Positions 25,201 to 33,900 of a stretch of DNA of 64,000 bases are shown in pieces. The stretch is taken from assembly GCA_003260075.1 (NCBI GenBank), contig QLIY01000013.1, positions 1 to 64,000 on the forward strand, in the 5' to 3' direction. The stretch is from Phallusia mammillata (lineage: Eukaryota; Chordata; Ascidiacea; Phlebobranchia; Ascidiidae). The position numbers and the translations under genes were made by a program. How positions within the stretch are numbered: the first letter of the stretch is position 1; each line of letters opens with the position of its first letter. A model generated the notes under the pieces. It saw nothing but the letters and a program-made list of their open reading frames with translations. It was not told the DNA's origin and searched no databases.

Positions 25201-27661
25201 AAACTAGAAAGTATTTAGAGCAGGGCTACTCAATTAGTTTTGTGAAAGGTCCAGATAGAAAAGGTAAAAATACCAAAGGTCCAGACACATCTGTAAATAA
25301 TGCAACATGTCTTAGCCAACTTTGGTTATAGGTAATGAGGAAAATAGTGGTACAAAATTAACACATTTCTTCAAGCCAAATGTTTCTGTCAGCAAAACAA
25401 AAGCTTGAATTGGGCACTGACCATAAATTAAGTTTTGGCACGACGACATACAAAATACAGTTTATCTAGTTTTGCAGGATTACTTCCTAAGCCCTAAGGT
25501 AGTAATTCAAAATTCAGTTATTGCGTCATAGATACAATTGTGCGGAAACAATCGCCGTTTCGTTAATAGTCTATTGGAGTTTGGAAATATTTCATGCTCC
25601 TCTCCTAGCAGTACTCCGAGAATCGCTATGCGGACTCGAGTTAACTGTCGCTACATAGCAACGATCAAGAAAGTAACACACAATATAGCGTATGTGGCCG
25701 CAATCAAAAGACCGTCGGGGTCCAAATCCAATGCCCCAAAGGGCCGGATTTGGACCGCGGGCCGCCATTTGAGTAGCCCTGATTTAGAGTGTACCGAACA
25801 AAAATAACAGAAACTTTAAATTAATAAACTGACCTTAATCTTGGCCCTTTCTGCATTTTTAAATTTATTTCAGACAATGTATCTAGTTTTTGTAAGGCTT
25901 CACCAAATAAGTCATCATCATCATCAAGTCCATCAAATGCCTCAAACCCAGTAACAGTATTTGTTGTGTCTGTAACTGTTTGGTGTGATATGGCAGCACA
26001 TGCATCACCATCTGTTACCATGGATGAAGAAGCACAAGGGTTTATTTCATTTGTTTTCTTTTCTTCTGCCATGACATTACTGAAATCCTTTTCTTCAGAG
26101 CAGATTACTGTGGCTTCTGCATCTTCAGTATCTTTGTTGCCGCCATTATCAACTTTCAAGTGATGTTTGGATATTTTACTGTGCGGCCTTAGTACTGGGT
26201 TTGGTGTATGGCTGTCACTGGTGGATTTAAGGTTATTTTCACTGCCTAAAATATAATCATTGCTGGGGGTAGTAGGCTCTAGTCCAGTAGTCTTGCTTGT
26301 TTTTGTTAAACATGGATTTTCAACTTTTACATTGATGCTTTCTGTTAAATCAACAGTGGATTCTTTGGCTGCTTTTGATTTCTTGGCTGACACTGTTCCA
26401 AAAAAATCATGGGACAACATTTTTCTTTTCTGTCGTCCAGGTCTAGGAAAACAATATTAGTTATATAATTTAAATGGTTGATAATCACTTTTGTTCTATA
26501 AAGGTGTAAAATCATTTTAAAACCACAAGAAATCATGCAAAGGTTTGTATAGAACAGTGGTTCTCAACCTTTTCAGTTTGCGGACCAGTAAATTTTCAAA
26601 ACAAATTTTGCAGACCGGGAGAGTTTTAAAATCAAACCAAAATGTAATTATGACAAAAATACGCAATTCAAAAGAAGTATGAAAAATTCAATTTAATAAG
26701 AAGTTTGCTGCTGTCTGTTTGATATCATATGTGTTAAAAGCGGTTCTAATGAAGTTTCTGCAAGGCGAAGTAGAGTGTTGACTTCCACACGATTTCTCTG
26801 TTTGGTGTTGTAACGGTAAAAAGCTTTTCTCAGATAGGTAAATTGTACAAAAAATCAGCAGTAATTTCATTGCTTGGTCACCGCGCTCAGGATTGCTTGG
26901 TCACCGCGCGCACATTTTTAAGATAAATTCTTTAGCTTTCACATACAACTGGTCTTGAATGAGTTGCACTTTAAACATTATGACATCACACTTAACAGCA
27001 TCGTGACATACGACATCGTCCAAAGCAGACTCTGAACTTTGTCTTACTTCACAATGCTGCAAATTACGGAACGTGAGAAACTCAATCAGTTTAAAATGAT
27101 GTTTTATTTCTTTAATCAATGGACAAACCTTCAACATCTTTCATTTTGCAATTGAGATATAAAATTGTAATATATTGGCGGACTGGAAGGAAAGTTGACG
27201 CGGACCGGCACCGGTCTGCGGACCCGCGGTTGAGAACCACTGGTATAGAAGGTAGAAATATTCTTCTAAGTTGACAAAGCACATTATAAACCAAAAGAAA
27301 GAAACAAGCAGAAACTTCAGCATGTAAATGAACAACAATTAGGTTTCTTAAATTCTTATCTTACTTGCTTGTTTCTTCAGAACTTTCTGCAGAAGATTTG
27401 TTTTTCATGAATAAATCAAGTTTTCCTTGTTTTAGTCCGTCTTTGCTTTTTAGTATATTATGACTTGGTTGGTTCACAACAAACGATTCTATGCTGCCTA
27501 TACATACAACCAAAATTTTTTTTAATTATGTAAATCATGAAAAAATATTTTACAACAAATTACGGTACATTTTTGATTTAGTTATATTATCTGACATCAC
27601 ATTTTACAATATTACCTTGTATTTTTCTTGCTGGCCGTTTGGGTACTTCATGTTTTGGCAT
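8651..27661 (-). CDS. DNA2: DNA2 ATP-dependent helicase/nuclease
   Basis: There are 24 exons in consistent phase, listed 5' to 3': 27616-27661, 27365-27497, 25834-26442, 24887-25030, 23833-24031, 22905-23074, 22206-22419, 20278-20451, 20065-20223, 19346-19497, 18548-18742, 18398-18490, 16953-17099, 16355-16510, 15426-15568, 13749-13885, 12956-13072, 12411-12622, 11709-11798, 10948-11143, 10070-10159, 9917-10004, 8954-9066, 8651-8812. The product is about 1,312 residues, longer than the roughly 1,060 of vertebrate DNA2 because of an N-terminal extension. It has the RecB-type nuclease core (GKIDV at about 521-526, PLELKTGK at about 546-553), four Fe-S cysteines (about 366, 653, 656, 662) and SF1 helicase motifs: [44 protein letters not shown]2 trims long flaps in Okazaki fragment maturation and resects double-strand breaks. 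Motif III reads GYHKQLPP, where Asp is normal at the second position. Confidence 0.93.
9067..9916. other. DNA2 intron, nothing recognised
   Basis: This is 850 bases between the last helicase exons. I see no repeat, RNA or coding signal. Confidence 0.5.
10270..10755. mobile_element. pogo/Tigger-like MITE split by a hAT insertion
   Basis: The ends AGTAAACCGCGGTTAATCCG and AACTGAGGTTTACTG are inverse and start after TA. The middle is interrupted by the hAT element 10396-10704, whose 8-bp duplication AATTAGGC is made of MITE sequence. The MITE is therefore the older insertion. Confidence 0.8.
10396..10704. mobile_element. hAT-like element nested in a MITE
   Basis: The termini are CAGTGGTTCCCAACT and AGTTGAGAACCACTG, with the perfect duplication AATTAGGC at 10388-10395 and 10705-10712. 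It belongs to the same family as 500-781 in the other orientation, sharing GGACCACTAGTTGAG-like ends and an ACCGGCCC-like block. Confidence 0.9.
11138..11398. repeat. Direct duplication split by 10 G (reaches into a DNA2 exon end)
   Basis: The copies 11138-11261 and 11273-11398 flank G at 11262-11271. The first copy begins in the acceptor region of DNA2 exon 10948-11143, so the second copy carries a stray partial splice acceptor. Confidence 0.8.
12001..12318. mobile_element. hAT-like element with GATGCACC ends, containing 53 G
   Basis: The ends CAGCGATGCACCAAA and ATGGTGCATCACTA are inverse, with the perfect 8-bp duplication GTTTAAAT (11993-12000, 12319-12326). Its body is made of GGCCGAAACCGAA-type repeats. 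A 53-G run at 12120-12172 sits in the centre, probably where the inverted repeat could not be assembled. Confidence 0.85.
12411..12622 (-). other. DNA2: DNA2 helicase motif II/III exon
   Basis: The exon encodes [14 protein letters not shown] (Walker B) and, 20 residues on, [14 protein letters not shown] (motif III). In the DNA2/Upf1-type SF1 helicases the second residue of this motif is Asp (GDxxQLPP). Here the codon is TAC (Tyr), one G-to-T change from GAC. Confidence 0.85.
12623..12955. other. DNA2 intron, nothing recognised
   Basis: This is a 333-base intron with no recognisable element. Confidence 0.5.
13073..13748. other. DNA2 intron, nothing firm
   Basis: This 676-base intron includes a moderately GC-rich stretch near 13380-13580 in which I recognise no family. 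Confidence 0.4.
13749..13885 (-). other. DNA2: DNA2 Walker A exon
   Basis: The exon starts by completing a Gly codon and reads [18 protein letters not shown], then [18 protein letters not shown] (motifs I and Ia of SF1 helicases). The upstream exon 15426-15568 ends TLVV plus the first base of the Gly codon. The ATP-binding loop is therefore split by the intron holding the large minisatellite. Confidence 0.9.
13960..15160. repeat. 19-20 bp minisatellite in the DNA2 Walker A intron
   Basis: There are about 60 tandem copies of TTCAATACTGAATTTTGCG and variants (an extra A, GTG for GCG, CTAAA for CTGAA). The array spans about 1.2 kb, starting just after exon 13749-13885 and ending about 260 bases before exon 15426-15568. 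Higher-order units appear, for example a three-unit pattern near 14870-15040. Units are not a multiple of three and have no spacers, so it is neither coding nor CRISPR. Confidence 0.95.
16134..16255. mobile_element. hAT-like TAGGGA element, mostly replaced by 75 G
   Basis: The left end TAGGGAAGGG plus 37 bp of GAGCCGAGCC-type subterminal sequence matches the inverse of the end of element 45-404. Then come 75 G (16181-16255). Perfect 8-bp duplications TTCGGTAG lie at 16126-16133 and 16256-16263. The run therefore stands exactly where about 300 bp of transposon should be. Confidence 0.8.
17100..18397. other. DNA2 intron with an unidentified GC-richer block
   Basis: Apart from the G-run duplication, the segment at about 17620-18140 is GC-richer than its surroundings and open for about 110 codons on the minus strand, with a Lys/Thr-rich product. 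I recognise no family. It could be a fragment of a mobile element. Confidence 0.35.
17159..17364. repeat. Direct duplication split by 10 G
   Basis: The copies 17159-17252 and 17271-17364 are near identical around G at 17252-17261. A further 10-G run at 17400-17409 lies close by, with only a short AAAAATGT repeat across it. Confidence 0.8.
18844..19180. mobile_element. Diverged copy of the TAGGGAT hAT-like family
   Basis: It starts TAGGGATGGGACAAGCC, followed by the diverged CTCGAATCTGAGCATC region and the shared block GCGAAACTAGTAGTCGAAAG, in inverse orientation to 45-404. The far end decays and I cannot place a target duplication. The end coordinate is approximate. Confidence 0.6.
19346..19497 (-). 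other. DNA2: DNA2 Fe-S cluster cysteine exon
   Basis: The exon ends with [16 protein letters not shown], a C-x2-C-x5-C arrangement. With the Cys of [11 protein letters not shown] in exon 23833-24031 it gives the four ligands of the 4Fe-4S cluster that braces the DNA2 nuclease domain. None is missing. Confidence 0.85.
19764..19959. mobile_element. Possible relic of a pogo-like MITE
   Basis: GGAACCAGTTAATCAGGA on the left and CTAACCGGTTTCGTCTG on the right are rough inverse copies, with AACTGGTTTTCCCGACTAAC inside. It is heavily decayed. Confidence 0.35.
20278..20451 (-). other. DNA2: DNA2 nuclease active-site exon
   Basis: This 174-base exon encodes [17 protein letters not shown] then [20 protein letters not shown]. 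The Asp of KIDV and the Glu and Lys of LELK form the metal-binding D..ExK signature of the RecB/PD-(D/E)XK nuclease family. All three are intact, so the nuclease should be active. Confidence 0.88.
21200..21355. repeat. Triplicated short unit with an inner hairpin
   Basis: TCTAGAAAGCTGTAACAG recurs at least three times in 150 bases, each followed by TTGTGTTACAGACACTT. GTAAC and GTTAC in each unit can pair as a stem over a six-base loop. Confidence 0.75.
21975..22190. repeat. Dispersed repeat, 1.4 tandem units
   Basis: CCGCTGGGT(C/A)(A/G)TTCGG and GGAGGATCAAGTT recur 140-150 bases apart. A third copy lies at 52150-52285. The family is not recognised. Confidence 0.6.
23075..23832. other. DNA2 intron, nothing recognised
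   Basis: This 758-base intron has a GC-richer patch near 23170-23420. I see no known element. Confidence 0.4.
24032..24886. other. DNA2 intron, nothing recognised
   Basis: This 855-base intron has an open but unconvincing minus-strand stretch near 24430-24716 (94 codons). It matches no family I know. Confidence 0.4.
25095..25180. repeat. Three-copy 23-bp tandem repeat
   Basis: AATTTAATACTGTAAATATA is repeated three times in tandem, just before a hAT-like element. Confidence 0.8.
25222..25781. mobile_element. hAT-like element with CAGGGCTACTCAAT ends
   Basis: The ends CAGGGCTACTCAATT and CATTTGAGTAGCCCTG are inverse, with the perfect 8-bp duplication ATTTAGAG (25214-25221, 25782-25789). It is 560 bp and fills the intron between DNA2 exons 4 and 3. 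The minus-end half is GC-rich (GGTCCAAATCC, GGGCCGG). It has no transposase. Confidence 0.9.
25834..27661 (-). other. DNA2: N-terminal extension of DNA2 with PIP-box-like motif
   Basis: Exons 1-3 encode about 260 residues with no clear domain, rich in Ser, Thr, Lys and acidic residues. They start [16 protein letters not shown]. Residues 39-46 read QGKLDLFM, close to the PCNA-interacting pattern Q-x-x-hydrophobic-x-x-aromatic. Residues 71-75 read HDFFG, followed by a KK-rich stretch, reminiscent of FFG-type PCNA peptides. An Asp run ([12 protein letters not shown]) precedes the first conserved DNA2 block. The start ATG at 27661 is the first one that opens into the spliced frame. PCNA binding is a guess from the motif alone. 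Confidence 0.6.
26555..27242. mobile_element. hAT-like element, 688 bp, in DNA2 intron 2
   Basis: The ends CAGTGGTTCTCAACC and GGTTGAGAACCACTG are perfect inverses, with the perfect 8-bp duplication GTATAGAA (26547-26554, 27243-27250). Subterminal GCGGACC motifs repeat at both ends. The crisp ends suggest a recent insertion. Confidence 0.93.
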
Positions 27662-27921
27662 GGTATAAATCTGCCACGTCAGTGTTCGGGCCAGAAATTT
27701 TTACTTTGAAATTAAAACCTACTACAGTCAACTCGGAAACACAAGGCATTTTCCCGCGATTTGTAAATTGGGGTTTTTCCCCTATTTTGAACGTAGCGAA
27801 TCCAAACGAGTTTTCTTTTTATTATAAAATAATCAACCCTTTGTGCAAATATTAAAACTTTATACGTAACTGTTTGGTTCCGTTCAGGAATGCGAGGGCA
27901 ATTAAAATGTAGTTATTAGAT

Positions 27922-28550
27922 TAGTGTTTCTCAACCTGGGTGTCGCGACTCCCAGACGGTCGCCATGTAGCGGCCTCTCTCACTACCGTTATCATGTGCT
28001 TTCATACTACAGCGAATCGGACAGATTGCCTTCTTTCTCTGACTCTCGTCTTATGCGGCGTATTCGTACATTGTGTCATTCTATTACGATGTACCTCGAA
28101 GAAACACCTCGCTACATTTGGTGACCCCAAGCGTGCAAAAACGTTATTTTTGCATTATGACAGAAGCCACAAACTCAGAGAATGCTGTAAGCACTTTTGG
28201 GGGGTTCGCGGAGACGTAACCCAACTCTGGGTGATTTTATCCGTATCATAAAAACTTTCCCCGTGTGTTACGTTTAGCATGGTAACTTGCACGTCAATTT
28301 GATTTAGAATTGGTACAACAGTATTTGCGAATAAATACTTCTATGAGTTTGGATGTTGGTTTTTCTTGACATGAAATGTAGAAAATGGTAAAAAGGTTTG
28401 TGGTGACGTGAGCCATGACCACATTTCAGGGTTTGCTGCTATGATGATCACATTCCGGTAATTAAACTTTTCTATGTGTTTGTGAAGGTGTCTCGTTGTG
28501 CCAGAAAACCTCCTCTAAGGTCGCAAAGTAAAAGAGGTTGAAAATCACTG
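27922..28550. mobile_element. hAT-like element between DNA2 and TET
   Basis: The ends TAGTGTTTCTCAACC and GGTTGAAAATCACTG are imperfect inverses, with the perfect 8-bp duplication TATTAGAT (27914-27921, 28551-28558). It is 629 bp and lies about 260 bases upstream of the DNA2 start. Confidence 0.85.
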
Positions 28551-30097
28551 TATTAGATTATATCTTTCCGGTTTGAAAGGGTGGTGTAAACTAAAATATT
28601 TTCCACATTTTGTTAAACTATGCTTTTTGTGTTGGTCTGAATTCATATGTTTACTCCGTGTCAAGTTGTAGCTTACATTTTCTATAGCTGCTGAAACCGA
28701 ACTTATTTTGCAGTGGTTGCAAAACCTTAGAAAATACAAAGCTTGTAAACTTTTGTCCATTCTTGCTAAATTTCTGGTAAGACAGTAACACTAACATTTC
28801 TGATCAAACTCGACTAAAAACTAATTTGCTTTCAGTTGTAAATAAGCTTAATACGAGTTTCACGCAAAAGTTTGTTCATTGTTTCCTTGATAATCACTTG
28901 ACACAAAGAAAAAAATAAATAGGAGGCCAGAATCATATTTCCTCCAGACGAAAAATATAGCATAGCACGGAACTGGGGAAAATGACCTTGTTCACACAAT
29001 TATAATAGGACCCGAAATACAAAAAATATCAAAAGCAAGATGCCATAATTCAGTATTGCTAAATATTAACAAATTAAAACTTAACAGTAAATGGGGGGGG
29101 GGGCAAATAGGAGGCCAGAATCATTTTCCTCCAGACGAAAAATATAGCATAGCACGGAACTGGGAAAAATGACCTTGTTCACACAATCATAATAGGACCC
29201 GAAATACAAAAAAATATCAAAAGCAAGATGCCCTAATTCAGTATTGCTAAATATTAACAAATTAAAACTTAACAGTAAATGTTTGTTGATTACTACTCCA
29301 TGGCCGATTCTAATGAGTGGATAATTTGCTTCATACGACCACAACAAAAAAACAAACGCAAAAACATATTGTGATTGACATCGCCGAAATAGGGAAAAGC
29401 AAGGCGAAAATAAATAAACAGAAAAAAGCAACAAAAAATTGGACGCAAAAAATAACGGAGCAACGTAATAATTTTTTCGGTATCACCAAATGGAAAAAAA
29501 ATATACACAAGCGAAGCAGTGCAAAATTTTCACTTTCCATTGAAAAACACGGAAGAGAATGCGAAAAAGTTGAAAAACACAACAGGGAATGGAGCCAGTA
29601 CGCAGTTAATGGATGAAAATAAATAATATTTGCCGACTCATATACATACATAGAGGTATGAAAAAATAGGATGATAGGCATTGGATTTTTTTGCAACTTC
29701 TTATTACCAGAATTTAGTGGCTTTGGATGTAACTAAATTGGCATAATCAACAAATATCTCTGCGACTTTTTGTGCCAGAATTCGCGTTTACTTTTTTAGT
29801 TCAATCGCAGCAAAGGCGCTCAGAGCATCAAAAAAGCTGCTAAACGGAGAAATATTGCACTGCGATTTCTCGACAGAAATAAACCAGTTTTGGTTTGGTA
29901 CTAAGACCTACTAGAGCAAAATATACATTATATCATATTGTATCAGTACACGTGTACAAATGGAAAGTAACAAATTTATATGAATTGTGCCATTTGGCGC
30001 CTGGAAAGTTTTTGGGGTGCTCCACAGCGCCGCAAGTGTACCGATGTACAAAAATAAACGCCTTTTGCTTTTGCGCTTTTATATGACACAGTACACG
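28551..30097. other. Intergenic region downstream of TET
   Basis: It probably contains the TET 3' untranslated region. It holds one duplication split by 11 G (28914-29092 and 29104-29282). I see no additional gene. Confidence 0.5.
28914..29282. repeat. Direct duplication split by 11 G
   Basis: Two copies of about 179 bp differ at a few bases, with G at 29093-29103 between them. Confidence 0.85.
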
Positions 30098-30934
30098 CTA
30101 CGTTATAGGTCCTCTAGGTCCCGAATTGTTAAGCCCTGGGGTTTGGTGCATTCCCGGGCTGAAATGGGGTGTTTGTGGGTTACAAGCAGGGTGGATATTT
30201 CCCATGTACCCTTGTCTGTGGACAGGGTAATTTTGTTGGGGCTGCTGAGTTTGGTGTTGTTGCTGCTGAACAGCGGGGTAGTGGTAGGCCTGGTGGTAAT
30301 TGCTTTGTGACGTCATCACTGGGTGACGTGGCTGTTGCGCGTGGGCATGTTGGTTGTAGTACTGCTGATGAGAGGTTTGGTTCCACATTGGGGCCGTATG
30401 GGCCGTGTAGGTGCTTTGTGGTCGGCTGCCCGGAGAATAAGACACAGTGATGGGACGTTGGACGCTAGAGGGCGCGCCTGGGCTGTACCGCACAAGCGGT
30501 GACGATTCCAAGCCGTAGGGCAACGAATTTGATTGATTGGGAATTTGATGCTGCGGGAGCGGGATCGGTGCAGATGCGTGCGGCAGGTGACGTGTCACGG
30601 GAGGTGGGTGTGACCAGGCGCCAGAAGTAGGCGTGGTCGGCAATCTGTGGGAAAGGTTTGGTTGGTATTGCATGGTAGAGGAATGCTGTCCATGCAGCTG
30701 GTGTCGCTGTTGCTGTAGAATCATTTGTTGTTTCTGTATAATCTGTTGCTGTAGTAATGGTTCTTGTTTTGGGATTAATTGTTGTTGTTGTTGTTGTTGT
30801 TGCTGCTGTTGTGAAATATATTGTTGCTGCTGCTGCTGCTGCATCAACTGTTGTTGCTGTTGCTGTTGTTGCTGCTGCTGTTTTTGTTGTTGTTTTAGCA
30901 TGTCCTCGTTCCTTTTTTCTTCGGCTAGCTTGGC
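30098..30934 (-). other. TET: TET last exon with poly-Q tail
   Basis: The exon starts [19 protein letters not shown] and has three Gln runs of 7-11 or more, broken by Leu, Met, Tyr and Ile, at about 30760-30890. A Pro/His/Gln-rich tail follows to the stop at 30098-30100. The CAG/CAA mix lowers slippage, but the tract may still vary between individuals. Confidence 0.8.
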
Positions 30935-33900
30935 CTAAATAAGAACACTGGTTATAAACAACTTTAGAATAATACACACAGCTCAACAGTAGGACACTTT
31001 TGTTGTAATATTTCCAGTCATAACAATACGGACAATTGTTGTTTTACCTTTTCAATGTTGCGTTGAGTTTCTTTTTCCACGTACTCGGCAGCACCATGAT
31101 TCCTGTAGTTCATGTTCTTGTGTTGATAGAAAACCATCGAAATCCGAGAGGGATGAAAACGGTCGGGTTTTAGGAGAGGGGTGGTGGCATGGAGTTCACG
31201 TTTTGCGCATTCAATCAAGACCTACATCGAAAAGTAAGCGTTGACGTATTAAATTAATAATAACTAAGCGGAATGTTTAAGAACCAACCAGAAGGTCAGC
31301 GTTTCTATTTCGCTATTTTAAATACACCCTTTATGGTGTCTTTCGTAAAAAAAAAAGAAAAAAGAAAAAAGAAAAAAAAATATGGACAAAAACAATATGT
31401 AAAAATATGTACAAAAACAATATCACTGTTTATGACAATAAATAACTAAGAGTGAAAAGGGGGGGGGGAAAAATATGGACAAAAACAATATCACTGTTTA
31501 TGACAATAAATAACTAAGAGTGAAAAAAAATAATAATTTCCACTTATTTATACAGCGTTGTATTTATGACAGTATTTTTGCGGTGTATTAATCACTTATA
31601 GACCTATGTTGATAATATTGTACATAGCTTCTTTAAACACGTGCAAAACCACGTGAGACATGCGTAATCACAAAGTAGTAACGGCGATAATAGGACAAGA
31701 TTACTTCTGTTTGGCGAATGAAGACAAAACAAACCTTATGTCATTAGATTTAAGTTAAAAGCATTAGGTCCATTACCTTTTAAATTTTAGACATATGTAT
31801 TTCGCTTAACAGCGTCGTCAGTAACTTTTCAAATAGATTTTTTTTTCATTTTTACATTTCTACGAAAGAGCTTGTATTAAAATAAGGTACTTACGATGCT
31901 GTTAAAGCAAAATATACGTATTTGCATGAACTAAAATCTATGAAAAACAGAAAGCATATACTTGTGACAAAGTTCTTACCGATCCGTGCATTGGTGCGAT
32001 GGCAACACCACCCACTTCCTCGTCTCCAAAACTTTCCGTTGCATCCGAAAAGAACCTCGTTTGTGGTTTAGGGTCTTCGGTTTTTACCTGCACATTACTA
32101 TGCAGAGAAGCTGTATTCGGAGACATTGACGAATTCGCAGCGTAGCTCTTCAAATTTATCTTATGACCAGGGTAATTCAACTCTTCCGTATAAGGCTCAC
32201 TCTTTACCATGTGTACAGGTTGGGTCATGGGTGGAAAATTTTGACCGGACCCCATATGGGGTAACGCTCCCACGTGGGGTGAATTAGGGGGTAAAGAGGG
32301 TGAAGTGGTGGAAAGTCTTCGGCCAAATTGGAAGGAGGCCTGCATGGGAGATGGGGCCTGTTGCCTTGGGGTAAGAGGTGGGGTAAAGCCACATGGGGGC
32401 AAGGGGCTTTTGGAATGAATTTGGGTCCCACCGGGGCTGAAAATGCTGCCGATTGATGGAAGGTTGTGATCCAATGAGGGGGCGGGTGAGAAAGATGGGT
32501 GGCGTCTGTAGGGCCATCTCGGAGGGGGTGAATATATGGGGTCCATTTGTGGGGCTTGGGGGTTGATGTGCATGGTTTTGTTGAAAGATGAATACATGGG
32601 TGAAGCATGTTGTTGCTGTTGTTGGTTAAACCTACAAAATATGAATAAAATTTATCTATAAATTTTACACTAATTTCAATAGCTGCGTTCACTGGGTTCT
32701 CTGTATACGTTCTTTTTCAGTGTTGGTGAAATTTTAATTTAATTTATTTCTCTTTATTCACGTTTTTGTTGAAATAACAAAATCAATTTAGACACGTTGC
32801 TACTATTATTAACCACATAGAAAACACAAAAACACTGCAATTTACTGAGAATACTTTCATAGGAGTACCTTTCAAACCATTTAATCGAAATGCAGCAAAT
32901 GTTGCTACAATAATGTGGAATTTGAAAATATATAGTTTATAAAATATATAAAAATCTCGAAAACGAAAAAAAGTGGTACACATGGTACACATTTGGGCCA
33001 AAATATATAATGAGTTTATTTCAGCAATTTTGTTAAAAAAAAAACACATATCAAATATACAGAAAACAAGTGCCCTATCATGCTTCAAGTAGTAAAACGT
33101 CCCGTTAGTATTAAAACAATCAGCCAACTAACCAAGTATTTTCGAGTCTTTGAATTTTAACTTGAGGTTGCTTATCCATGGACGCAGTGTCTTCCACAGA
33201 CATCGAACGATTCGGAAATTTTCCGCGTTTCTTCTTGGGCGGAGTCGTATACGTTTCACCACGACGCTTCTTGTCCTTGCGCTGTTTGCAAGTTCCAAGC
33301 GGTTTGTCACGGAGTCGAATCTGTCTTGGGAAGCTTGACAGAATCTGTTTGAGAAAAGATGAGTTGACATTAGAACTTACAAAACACAAATATCTTTTAG
33401 TTACTCCACTAACGATGAACTATTTGAACTCGTAGGCTCTTAGCAAAGATCTCGGATGGGTGCTCATGAACTATAAGATGATTACTATATTCAGGATCGT
33501 AGATTTGGTTACACATTTTTTGACTCTGATTCAACTCATTAAAAAATTTCCGACACCGATTTAAATCTTCACAAAAAAATCCTACCTAGACTAAACTTCT
33601 GTTTTTAACATGTTTTCAATAGTTGCACTCGCCAAAAGTATCACGACTCCGATTCCATTATGAAAAGTTTGACTTCACCGACTTCACAACCCAGACTACA
33701 ATGGCTGGGGGGGGGGGTCCGATTTAAATCTTTACAAAAAAAATCCTACCTAGACTAAACTTCTGTTTTTAACATGTTTGCAATAGTTGCACTCGCCAAA
33801 AGTATCACGACTCCGATTTCACCATGAAAAGTTTGACTTCACCGACTTCACAACCCAGACTACAATGGCTGTTTTTTTTCTTGGATAAGCTGCGATGATG

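Noticed and set aside
30633..30938. Plus-strand Cys-rich ORF
   Set aside because: It is the antisense of the TET poly-Q tract; CAG repeats read as Cys codons on the other strand.
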